A stretch of 16,611 nt of DNA from DATEUP01 sp035283065 (GTDB lineage: Archaea > Thermoplasmatota > DTKX01 > DATEUP01). This document shows positions 7,140 to 13,495 of the stretch, one piece after another; within the stretch, counting starts at the first letter, position 1, and every line of letters begins with the position of its first letter. Both the position numbers and the translations under genes were made by a program. Under the pieces are notes generated by a model, which was not told the origin of the DNA, did no database searches, and saw only the letters and a program-made list of their open reading frames with translations. The stretch spans positions 1 to 16,611 of the forward strand of contig DATEUP010000044.1 in the NCBI GenBank assembly GCA_035283065.1, written 5' to 3'.

Positions 7140-7389
7140 GCCCGCGCACACCCTCGACACGTCGGGGCTTCAGTGTCCGCTGCCCTTGTTCCACGTGCGC
7201 GACGCGCTCTTCGACCTCGAGGAGGGCGAGGTCCTCGAAGTCCTCGCCGACGACCCGCAAGCCCCCTCGGACTTCGAGCGGTGGTGCCCGCGCAACGGCC
7301 ATGTCCTGCTCGAAGTCCGGACCCAGGGCCGCGCGTTTGTCATCCGGATTCAGAAGGGGAAGGAGACGGGCCCCTCGCAAGCGCCGTGA
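7132..7389 (+). CDS. TusA-like sulfur carrier (canonical CPLP)
   Basis: An 85-residue TusA-family protein with the intact motif LDTSGLQCPLPLFHVRDAL; C15 is the expected persulfide-bearing cysteine. After the central strand (EVLEVLADDPQA) comes DFERWCPRNGH, a second cysteine in the position seen in many archaeal TusA proteins, and the last strand AFVIRIQK. Start GTG 7132 lies inside the end of the preceding TusA gene (8-base overlap) and is followed directly by the conserved core; the in-frame upstream reading has no family similarity. TusA proteins move sulfur for tRNA thiolation, molybdenum cofactor or sulfur oxidation; which applies here is not shown by the neighbours. Confidence 0.9.
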   Translation: MPEPAHTLDTSGLQCPLPLFHVRDALFDLEEGEVLEVLADDPQAPSDFERWCPRNGHVLLEVRTQGRAFVIRIQKGKETGPSQAP

Positions 7390-7695
7390 CAAGGACCGTT
7401 TTGCGGAGCTCGGCCGAGCGCTACCTACCGGAAAGCCTGCGTCCAATGGCCTCGTCCGCACCATTTCGTCGCTAAAGTCCCGCGCCGAGCTGGTCCGAGG
7501 TAATCGGGAAGCGCGCGGTGCGGAAGACGCCGGGCTGCCCGTCCCCCGGCCCCACGAACTATCAATCGGCGCCGACCCGAGGGGCCGCCGATTGTCGGGA
7601 TTCTAGCGGACTTGAGCAAAATCGGCAAGGCCGACGCCTGGCTGGGCCCCGCGCGCCGCTGATTCGGCGGTAGGGGCGGGTTCTTTGGCGATTTC
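7390..7695. other. Non-coding stretch, no gene recognised
   Basis: No convincing gene is seen on either strand. Open frames present have codon use and composition unlike proteins. The only structure I see is a perfect 9-bp inverted repeat (7563-7571 with 7586-7594). It begins the accessory interval that runs to about 9240. Confidence 0.5.
7563..7594. repeat. 9-bp inverted repeat (stem-loop)
   Basis: CAATCGGCG (7563-7571) and CGCCGATTG (7586-7594) are perfect reverse complements separated by 14 bases. It lies 174 bases after the second TusA gene. There is no T-run, so it is not a clear terminator; it could be a protein site or an old mobile-element end. Confidence 0.45.
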
Positions 7696-7872
7696 GTGGG
7701 CACTTTGGGAGATGATGCGGGGGTGCCCCAGGGAATAGCAGACGCCTTGTCGTTCATTCCGGTCGTAGTCATCGCGGCTTACGGCGTGATAAGGCTAGTT
7801 GGCGCTATCAAGGATTCCCGGCACCCAGAGGCCGAGGGAACCAGTCCTGACAGGCCTCCCTGGGCTTCTTGA
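7696..7872 (+). CDS. Possible small single-span membrane peptide
   Basis: A 58-codon frame from GTG 7696 to TGA 7870-7872. The predicted peptide has a polar N-terminus, one strongly hydrophobic segment (LSFIPVVVIAAYGVIRLVGAI, about residues 19-39, shown here only in part as FIPVVVIAAYGVIRLVG) followed by K/R, and a polar Pro-rich tail ending in PPWAS. This fits a one-helix membrane protein. Against it: roughly a third of third positions are A or T, unlike the housekeeping genes, no good ribosome-binding site is visible, and no homologue is recognised. It could equally be the worn end of a larger gene. Confidence 0.3.
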   Translation: MGTLGDDAGVPQGIADALSFIPVVVIAAYGVIRLVGAIKDSRHPEAEGTSPDRPPWAS

Positions 7873-8045
7873 TCGAACTGATTAGCTTGGCGCTCGCGGC
7901 GACGTGTCGTCCGGAACGCGTGAGACAAACCTCCGGGCCGGAGAAGAAGCGAACTCGTCGGCCTTGGGTCGTGGGCGACCCCAATTCCTCCGGGTCGCCG
8001 TCTTCGTTGCAGAGCCTGCAGGAGCGGTCCGCCTGTCGCAAAGCG

Positions 8046-8053
8046 GATATACG
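8046..8053 (+). promoter_or_regulatory. TATA box for toxin-antitoxin operon
   Basis: GATATACG within GCGGATATACGGCG is centred about 26 bases before the ATG at 8076, predicting a leaderless transcript. The next few bases are a likely place for antitoxin autorepression, though no clear palindrome is seen. Confidence 0.5.
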
Positions 8054-8075
8054 GCGGCTCCCGTGAGAAAGCGCG

Positions 8076-8321
8076 ATGGCTACTCGCGCGCCTCGCCGGA
8101 TCCCGCCCGACCTTGCCGAGGTCATCGACCGCCGGATCGCCGCCGGCGAGTACCGGGACCGCGAGGAGTTCGTCGAGGAAGCTGTTCGCCGCATGGGGGC
8201 CCGGCTGCTGCTGGACGACCTGCAGGCCAGGTACGGTCGTTCAGGGCGCCTGACCCGTCGGGAGGAGGAGCGGATCGTAAGGCTCGTCCGCCGGGTGCGC
8301 AACCGGGAGGCCAGCCGGTGA
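8076..8321 (+). CDS. Antitoxin, ribbon-helix-helix type (VapB/ParD-like)
   Basis: An 81-residue basic protein. The N-terminal half (RRIPPDLAEVIDRRIAAGEY...REEFVEEAVRRM, residues 7-40) has the strand plus two-helix layout of CopG/ParD ribbon-helix-helix DNA-binding domains, including the phrase D-R-E-E-F-V-E-E-A-V-R typical of archaeal antitoxins. The C-terminal 40 residues are charged and helical and would bind and neutralise the toxin. It overlaps the PIN-domain gene by 4 bases (GTGA), the classic antitoxin-toxin coupling. It would act as a dimer repressing its own promoter. The assignment as antitoxin rests mainly on the downstream PIN gene plus the RHH-like N-terminus. Confidence 0.82.
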   Translation: MATRAPRRIPPDLAEVIDRRIAAGEYRDREEFVEEAVRRMGARLLLDDLQARYGRSGRLTRREEERIVRLVRRVRNREASR

Positions 8322-8752
8322 TCCGGCTCCTACTCGACACGAACGTACTGGTCGCGGCGACGGCGTACCCGTCCAGCGCTGTGTCGAAACTCGTGGGCCT
8401 CGCCTCGGACGGAGAGGCCGAGGTCATTGTGACCGACCTGCTACTCCGCGAGGTCCACGGCGCTTTCGAAGACGAGTTCGGCCGCGGCGCCGGTCGCGAT
8501 GGCTACCGCTTGCTCGCCCGGATGCCCGCAAAGCGCGTCCTCTTCGAATTCGAATGGGCGCACCTCGAGGCGGAGGTGAAGGCCCTCGTGCGCGACCGGA
8601 GCGACGTCCCGCACGTGTGCGCGTTCCTCGAAGGACGAGGAGACCTCTTTGTGACCCTTGACAAGAAGCTGAGGCAAATGCCCATACGCCACCGTGTCCA
8701 ATTCGTGAGTCCGGAGGAGGCCTTGACGAGAATGAGAGGCCCGATGGGATAG
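8318..8752 (+). CDS. PIN-domain toxin (VapC-like ribonuclease)
   Basis: A 144-residue PIN-domain protein, expected to be a Mg2+-dependent ribonuclease that cuts tRNA, rRNA or mRNA when freed from its antitoxin. The metal-binding acidic residues are visible: D7 in LLLDTNVLVAA, E45 in LLREVHGAF, D96 in the RSDVPHV segment and D115 in VTLDKKL. Length and order are normal for VapC-like proteins; the form resembles the PIN_3 group (ATAYPSSAVSKLV, TDLLLREV). Start GTG 8318 overlaps the antitoxin stop; the frame is open further upstream but that reading runs through the antitoxin gene. All catalytic residues are present, so the toxin looks functional. Confidence 0.9.
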   Translation: MIRLLLDTNVLVAATAYPSSAVSKLVGLASDGEAEVIVTDLLLREVHGAFEDEFGRGAGRDGYRLLARMPAKRVLFEFEWAHLEAEVKALVRDRSDVPHVCAFLEGRGDLFVTLDKKLRQMPIRHRVQFVSPEEALTRMRGPMG

Positions 8753-9116
8753 GATCATCGGCTTTGCCGCGAGTTCGGAGCCTTCCGGTGCGGCTGAGGG
8801 ACTTTGGCGCGCAGCCCGCACGCGGCCGTGGACCTCAGGCACGGGGCTCAGGCCGACGCACCCTGCCAGACGGGACGGGGTGGGTGGCGTTCCGCGCGAC
8901 GCGGACGGCGACGGTCAAAGCGACCTCAGGGACAAGGACGCGGACCGGAACGGTCGCTACGACAACGGGACGGAGACGAACGCGACGGCGCCCGACAACG
9001 ACGGTGCCCTCCTTTGGGCCGGCATCGAGACGGGGCTGATGGTGCCGACGCAGGGGCAAGCACCCAAGTTCGCAGGACGCGCCCGGCTGCGGCCGTTTTT
9101 CCAAAGTGGTTGACAC
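8753..9116 (+). pseudogene. Remnant of a calcium-binding repeat (thrombospondin type 3-like) protein
   Basis: A frame open from before 8754 to TGA 9111-9113 encodes, at about 8892-8985, a run of spaced acidic residues: DADGDGQSDLRDKDADRNG followed by RYDNGTE. This is the DxDxDGxxDxxDxDxDxxGxxDxxE pattern of thrombospondin type 3 or dockerin-like calcium loops, common in secreted archaeal surface proteins. Upstream in the same frame is Arg/Thr/Pro-rich with no signal peptide, and downstream is unlike a domain. No start with a ribosome-binding site is seen (first candidate GTG 8880). I read it as a decayed fragment; a short live 77-residue gene from 8880 is the alternative. Confidence 0.4.
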
Positions 9117-9202
9117 CGCGAGGCGCCCAGGTCGCCCTTTTGAGGCATTCGCTACGATCTCCGCTTTGGCCTCTGACCGCGCCGTGATTTCCCAAGCCGC
9201 GC

Positions 9203-9219
9203 TACATAATCATTAAATC
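9203..9219 (+). promoter_or_regulatory. Promoter of the 2-oxoacid oxidoreductase operon
   Basis: TACATAATCATTAAATC is the most AT-rich patch in this region; ATTAAAT (9212-9218) is the likely TATA box, placing transcription near 9240 with a leader of about 45 nt. A ribosome-binding site CTGGAG at 9271-9276 precedes ATG 9285. Confidence 0.55.
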
Positions 9220-9284
9220 GGCTGGATTCAACTCGCGGCCCCGGTCACACTTAGCCAAACGCTGGGTTGCCTGGAGCTACGAGC

Positions 9285-11072
9285 ATGTCCCTGCCCGAGA
9301 TCCAGCGCAAGCAAGTCGCCGAGGTCTCGAAGCTCGTCTCGGGCGACGACATCCGCCTGCGAATCGCCGGGGAGTCCGGCGAGGGCGTTATCACGGCGGG
9401 CGACATTCTGCTGAAGACGCTCCACAAGATGCGGCGGCGCGTCTTCACCTACGAGACCTACCCCGCCGAGGTGCGCGGAGGCCACTGCTGGTACCAGGTC
9501 CGGACGATGATCCCCGAGGTCCTTTCGGCCGGCGACGCGATCGACGTCCTCCTCGCCTTCAACCAGGAGGGCGTCGACGAACACTTCCACGCGCTGCGCG
9601 AGGGCGGCTTCCTGATCCGCGACGCCCCGACGAACCCTCCGATGGATGAGGCGCCGGGCCCCAAGCAGTACTTCGATGTCCCGATCCCGATGGGCGAGCT
9701 CGCCGTCGAGCTCGGCAGCCCGAAGGGCAAGAATGTCGCGGCCCTCGGGGCGCTTGCGGCCGCGATCGGGATGCCCGACACGACGATCGAAGCCTCGATC
9801 GCGGAGGTCTTTGCAAGGAAGGGCGAGAAGGTCGTCGAGCAGAACCTCCAGGTCCTTCGCGCGGCGCGCAAGGCCTACCTCGAGATCCCGCACCCGCCGG
9901 TCCCCGACCTCAAGTCCGGCGAGCCCGAAAATGTGACGGGGTACCTGATGACCGGCAACGACGCGGTCGTGCTCGGCGCCGTGGCGGCCGGCTGCCGTTT
10001 CTTCGCCGGGTACCCGATCACTCCGGCCTCGCCGATCCTCGAGGCGATCGCGCGCGAGCTGCCGCGAGTGCGGGGGACCTTCATCCAGGCCGAGGACGAG
10101 ATCGCGGCGCTCGGGCTCTGCCTTGGCGCCTCGTACTCGGGCGTCAAGTCGATGACCGCGACCTCGGGCCCGGGGTTCTCCCTCATGGCCGAGGAGCTCG
10201 GCCTTGCAACCGCCGCGGAGATCCCCGTCGTCATCGTGAATTCCCAGCGCGCAGGGCCCTCGACGGGGATGCCGACGAAGAACGAGCAGGGCGACCTCAA
10301 CGCGATGGTCTTCTCCGGCCACGGCGACGCGCCGCGTATCGTCCTTGCTGCGACGACGCCGGAAACGGCCTTCGAGATGACGGTCGAAGCCTTCAACCTG
10401 GCCGAGCGCTACCAGATGCCCGTCGTGATGGCGATGGACCTCTCGCTCTCTCAGCGCTGGGGCGTGATCCCCCCGAAGACCCTCGAGGGCTTCAAGACGG
10501 AGAACCGCAAGGTGTGGCGTGGCGCAGGCGGCGGCGAATCCTACTCGCGCTACAAGCTCTCGGACGACGGCGTCTCGCCGATCGCGCTCCCGGGAACCAA
10601 GGCCGGCCAATATGTCGCAGAGGGGATCGAGCACGACGAAACGGGCGCGCCCTGCTACACGCCCGAGATGCACATGCGCATGATGGCCAAGCGCTACCGG
10701 AAGCTCGAGCTCCTTGCCGAGGACGCCGACAAGTACGTCGAGTGGTGGGGGCCGGAGGCGAGCGAAAACCTCGTCGTGGCGTGGGGCTCGGCCCGCGGCC
10801 CGGCGCTCGAGGCCGTGCGGCGCATGGCGGACAAGGGCGCGGACATCGGCATCGCCGTGCCGCGGCTGCTCAACCCCCTCCCGCGAGGGCGCTTCCTGCG
10901 AGCCGTTCAGGCGGCGGGGGAGGTCTTTGTCGTCGAGCTGAACTTCACGGGCCAGTTCGCGGGCCTCCTGCGCCGCGAGGTCCCGCGCACGATCCACAGC
11001 GTCTCGAAGGCCGACGGCCAGGTGTTTACCGCTCACGAAGTTGTTGCCCGACTTGAGAAGGTGATCCGATGA
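9285..11072 (+). CDS. korA: 2-oxoacid:ferredoxin oxidoreductase, fused gamma-alpha subunit
   Basis: Larger subunit of a 2-oxoacid:ferredoxin oxidoreductase, which with the beta subunit decarboxylates a 2-oxoacid (2-oxoglutarate or another) to an acyl-CoA and reduces ferredoxin. The 595 residues comprise an N-terminal gamma domain (about 22-205; IAGESGEGVITAGDILL, YPAEVRGGHCWYQVR) fused to an alpha subunit from about 217, with YPITPASP at 243-250 (conserved YPITPSSxx motif near the active site), QAEDEIAALG and TSGPGFSLMAEELGLA. Such fusions of about 600 residues are standard in archaea. ATG 9285 is chosen over TTG 9267 because of CTGGAG at the right distance. It overlaps korB by 4 bases (ATGA). 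Substrate preference is not settled by sequence; no separate ferredoxin-type delta subunit is present. Confidence 0.96.
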   Translation: MSLPEIQRKQVAEVSKLVSGDDIRLRIAGESGEGVITAGDILLKTLHKMRRRVFTYETYPAEVRGGHCWYQVRTMIPEVLSAGDAIDVLLAFNQEGVDEHFHALREGGFLIRDAPTNPPMDEAPGPKQYFDVPIPMGELAVELGSPKGKNVAALGALAAAIGMPDTTIEASIAEVFARKGEKVVEQNLQVLRAARKAYLEIPHPPVPDLKSGEPENVTGYLMTGNDAVVLGAVAAGCRFFAGYPITPASPILEAIARELPRVRGTFIQAEDEIAALGLCLGASYSGVKSMTATSGPGFSLMAEELGLATAAEIPVVIVNSQRAGPSTGMPTKNEQGDLNAMVFSGHGDAPRIVLAATTPETAFEMTVEAFNLAERYQMPVVMAMDLSLSQRWGVIPPKTLEGFKTENRKVWRGAGGGESYSRYKLSDDGVSPIALPGTKAGQYVAEGIEHDETGAPCYTPEMHMRMMAKRYRKLELLAEDADKYVEWWGPEASENLVVAWGSARGPALEAVRRMADKGADIGIAVPRLLNPLPRGRFLRAVQAAGEVFVVELNFTGQFAGLLRREVPRTIHSVSKADGQVFTAHEVVARLEKVIR

Positions 11073-11962
11073 GCACGCCCGCCGCCGTAACGCTAAGCGC
11101 CAAGGACTACAAGACTGAGCTCCACCCGATCTGGTGCCCGGGGTGCGGCGACTTCGGCGTCCTCAACGCGCTCCACCGAGCGCTTGCCGCCCAGCAGATC
11201 GCGCCGGAGAACCTCGTGATGGTCTCGGGCATCGGCTGCTCCTCGCGGGCGCCCCACTTCGTGAACGCCTACGGCTTCCACACGGTGCACGGCCGCGCGC
11301 TCCCGATCGCGACGGGCGTCAAGGAAGCGCGACCCGAGCTCGAGGTCATCGCGGTCGGCGGCGACGGGGACTTCTTCGCGATCGGGATGGGGCACCTGCC
11401 GCACGCGGCGCGGCGCAACCCCGACGTGTGCTGCATCATCATGGACAACGAGATTTACGGGCTCACGAAGGGCCAGGCCTCCCCGACTTCGAAGCTCAAG
11501 CTCGTCACGGGCTCCACGCCCTACGAGCTTGTCGACCAGCCGATCAACCCGATCGCGCTTGCCATCGTGTCGGGGGCGACCTTCGTCGCGCGCGGCTACT
11601 CCGGCAAGCCCAAGGAGCTTGCCGACCTCATCATCCAGGCGATGCAGCACAAGGGGTTCGCCGTGCTCCAGGTCATCTCGCCTTGCGTGACCTTCCACAA
11701 CATCTTCGAAGACACGAAGGCCGGCGTGCGCGACCTTGCAAAGGAGCACAACCCGAAGGACAAGGCCGGCGCGATCAAGCTCGCGATCGAGGGAAACGGG
11801 ATGGAGATCGGCATCTTCTACCGGGAGGAGCGCGCGACGCTCGAGCAGGGGATCGCCTACCAGAAGGGCAAGGCTGCCGGCGGCGCCCCCTCGCGCAAGA
11901 GCGACATGTCCGAGCTCATCCTCAAGGTGGCCCGCGAAGAAGCGGTCCTCGTCAAGAACTGA
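11069..11962 (+). CDS. korB: 2-oxoacid:ferredoxin oxidoreductase, beta subunit
   Basis: The thiamine pyrophosphate and iron-sulfur subunit, 297 residues, working with the fused gamma-alpha subunit just upstream. The TPP motif runs from GGDGDFFAIGMGH (97-109) to MDNEIYGLTKGQ (125-136). Four cysteines fit the [4Fe-4S] ligand pattern of this family: C23 and C26 in WCPGCG, C57 in GIGCSSR and C206 in SPCVTF. Start ATG 11069 overlaps the korA stop, implying translational coupling and equal production. The cluster lies close to the TPP site and passes electrons to external ferredoxin. Family is certain; 2-oxoglutarate versus a broader set of 2-oxoacids cannot be decided. Confidence 0.97.
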   Translation: MSTPAAVTLSAKDYKTELHPIWCPGCGDFGVLNALHRALAAQQIAPENLVMVSGIGCSSRAPHFVNAYGFHTVHGRALPIATGVKEARPELEVIAVGGDGDFFAIGMGHLPHAARRNPDVCCIIMDNEIYGLTKGQASPTSKLKLVTGSTPYELVDQPINPIALAIVSGATFVARGYSGKPKELADLIIQAMQHKGFAVLQVISPCVTFHNIFEDTKAGVRDLAKEHNPKDKAGAIKLAIEGNGMEIGIFYREERATLEQGIAYQKGKAAGGAPSRKSDMSELILKVAREEAVLVKN

Positions 11963-11991
11963 CGCCCCGGAGGGGCCGCCCGCGGTGGCAC

Positions 11992-12000
11992 CTTTTTGTA
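11992..12000 (+). promoter_or_regulatory. TATA-like element before mptA
   Basis: CTTTTTGTA lies 41-49 bases before the GTG at 12041, just after korB ends, giving a transcription start near 12022 and a short leader. It suggests mptA and archease form a unit separate from korAB. Confidence 0.4.
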
Positions 12001-12040
12001 GGGATAGCGGGATCGAGCGGCCCGGGGAGAGCGAACCTCG

Positions 12041-12976
12041 GTGGCCCGCGACGTCCAGAACATGGAGAGCGAGGCGAAATTCCGGCTCTCGCGCGTGGGA
12101 ATTACGGGCGTTAAGAAGCCCGTCCTCGTGCGGCGCAGCGGCAAGGCGGTCTCCCTCAACGTCCTGCTCGACCTCTTTGTCGACCTTCCGGCACACCAGC
12201 GCGGTTCGCACTTGTCGCGCAACGCCGAGGCGATCAACGCGCTCGTCGAGGAGGCCGTGCACAACCCCGCCGGTTCCCTCGAGGGGCTCTGCGGCCGCCT
12301 TGCGCGCGACCTGCTCGAACGCCACCCCTACGCGAAGGTCGCCGAGGTCCACGCGTCGGCCGACTACTTCCTCGAGCGCAAGAACGCTTCGGGGCGCCGG
12401 TCGCTCGAGCCCTTCAAGCTCCTCGCGCGCGCCGAGGCCCAACGGAACGGGCGCCGTCCGAAGGTCCGGAAGATGGTGGGCGTGCAGGTCGTCGGGATGA
12501 GCGCGTGCCCCTGCGCGATGGAGACGGCGCGCGAGCTCATGGCCAAGGAAAGCAACGACCGGGCGCTTGCAAGGGCCCTTTCGAAGGTGCCCACGATCAC
12601 GCACAACCAGCGCAACACGGCGACCCTCCTCGTCGAGGTCCCCGAGGGCCACCCGATCGAGGCCGACGATCTGATCGGGATCGTCGAAGGTTCGCTCTCC
12701 GCGCCTACCTTCGGCGTGTTGAAGCGCGGGGACGAGGGCGCGCTCGTGCTCGCCGCCCACAAGAACCCCAAGTTCGTGGAGGACGTCGTGCGGGCGATCC
12801 TCACGACGCTCATCGAGCGTTACCACGACATGCCGGACGACGCGCACCTCACGGTGAGGAGCGAATCGGAGGAGTCGATCCACCGCCACAACGCGGTCGC
12901 GGAGCGGACGACGACCATGGGGGAGCTGCGCATCCCCTACCCCAAGGGCCGACAGGCGAGGGGTCGCAATGGATGA
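12041..12976 (+). CDS. mptA: GTP cyclohydrolase MptA (FolE2 / GCYH-IB type)
   Basis: Opens the GTP ring in the first step of archaeal pterin synthesis; the archaeal enzyme makes 7,8-dihydroneopterin 2',3'-cyclic phosphate using Fe2+. The same family can also supply the preQ0/archaeosine route. The 311-residue length is normal for MptA. Signatures: SRVGITGVKKPVLVRR (17-32), LFVDLPAHQRGSHLSRN (45-61), GMSACPCAMETARE (152-165, with the metal/active-site cysteine C156), THNQRNTATLLVEVPEG (187-203), and ESEESIHRHNAVAERTTTMGE near the end. Start GTG 12041; M8 (ATG 12062) is an alternative. The last 8 bases overlap the archease gene, so the two are translationally coupled. No mptB or folate gene is nearby. 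Confidence 0.95.
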   Translation: MARDVQNMESEAKFRLSRVGITGVKKPVLVRRSGKAVSLNVLLDLFVDLPAHQRGSHLSRNAEAINALVEEAVHNPAGSLEGLCGRLARDLLERHPYAKVAEVHASADYFLERKNASGRRSLEPFKLLARAEAQRNGRRPKVRKMVGVQVVGMSACPCAMETARELMAKESNDRALARALSKVPTITHNQRNTATLLVEVPEGHPIEADDLIGIVEGSLSAPTFGVLKRGDEGALVLAAHKNPKFVEDVVRAILTTLIERYHDMPDDAHLTVRSESEESIHRHNAVAERTTTMGELRIPYPKGRQARGRNG

Positions 12977-13415
12977 GGCGTGGCGAACGGGCTGGAGCGG
13001 CGGGCGCTTCCAGGTCAAGGAGACCACGGGAGACGTCGGCGTCATCGCGGAAGGCGAGAGCTTGCCCTCCGCGATCGCTTCGGCGGCGGCGGGCCTGTAC
13101 TACATCATGTCGCCGGGCCCCGTGGCCGTGGGAACGGCCAGGCTCTGGGTCTCCGAAGAGGCGGGGGACCTCGCGCTCGCGTTTGCCCGCGCCCTCCAGC
13201 GGCTCGTCGTGGCTTTCGACGCCGAGGGGTTCATCGCGGGGAGCGCGCTTGCAAGCGTCTACCGCGGAGAGCGCGCGAAGGTCACGCTCGAGCTCACGGG
13301 CGAGACCTTCGACGCGCTGCGCCACGAGCAGGGCGTGGAAGTCAAAGCCGTCACGCACCACGGCCTTGTCGTAGACCCCGCGGCGCACCGCGTCGAGGTC
13401 CTGCTGGACGTCTGA
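12969..13415 (+). CDS. Archease (RtcB activator)
   Basis: A 148-residue archease, the small protein that helps RtcB RNA ligase guanylylate itself and turn over. Signatures: the N-terminal KETTGDVGVIAEG (17-29; family form E-H-T-A-D-V-G), with metal-binding candidate D22; the helix SLPSAIASAAAGLYYIM; the core AFARALQRLVVAFDAEGF; and the C-terminal VDPAAHRVEVLLDV whose D147 is the other expected metal-binding Asp. The usual His of the E-H-T-A-D motif is Thr here. Start ATG 12969 overlaps mptA by 8 bases. rtcB follows after 80 bases, with its own TATA-like box, matching the common archaeal archease-rtcB pairing. Confidence 0.93.
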   Translation: MDEAWRTGWSGGRFQVKETTGDVGVIAEGESLPSAIASAAAGLYYIMSPGPVAVGTARLWVSEEAGDLALAFARALQRLVVAFDAEGFIAGSALASVYRGERAKVTLELTGETFDALRHEQGVEVKAVTHHGLVVDPAAHRVEVLLDV

Positions 13416-13452
13416 AGGGGCCCCGGTCGGCGCGCGGGACCCCGCTGCAAGG

Positions 13453-13458
13453 TTTTAT
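13453..13458 (+). promoter_or_regulatory. TATA-like element before rtcB
   Basis: TTTTAT within AAGGTTTTATCCCGG lies about 40 bases before ATG 13496; a GGAG at 13481-13484 could serve as a ribosome-binding site. rtcB may therefore be transcribed alone as well as with archease. Confidence 0.45.
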
Positions 13459-13495
13459 CCCGGGCGCCCCGTTGCGCGCAGGAGAAGCTCTCCTT

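Noticed and set aside
7425..7772. 115-codon minus-strand frame
   Set aside because: Low-complexity Pro/Arg/Ser composition, no start signals, no domain.
7869..8066. 65-codon plus-strand frame before the antitoxin
   Set aside because: Ends inside the toxin-antitoxin promoter region, has no family likeness and covers the TATA box.
7808..8302. 164-codon minus-strand frame over the antitoxin gene
   Set aside because: Shadow of the antitoxin region; Arg/Ser-rich with no fold.
9228..11036. Long open frame on the minus strand opposite korA
   Set aside because: It mirrors korA codons; the plus frame has clear family motifs, while this one is Arg/Asp/Leu-rich with no fold signature. High GC makes such antisense frames common.
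11093..13045. Long minus-strand frame across korB and mptA
   Set aside because: It spans two well-identified plus-strand genes and the gap between them and has no recognisable domain.
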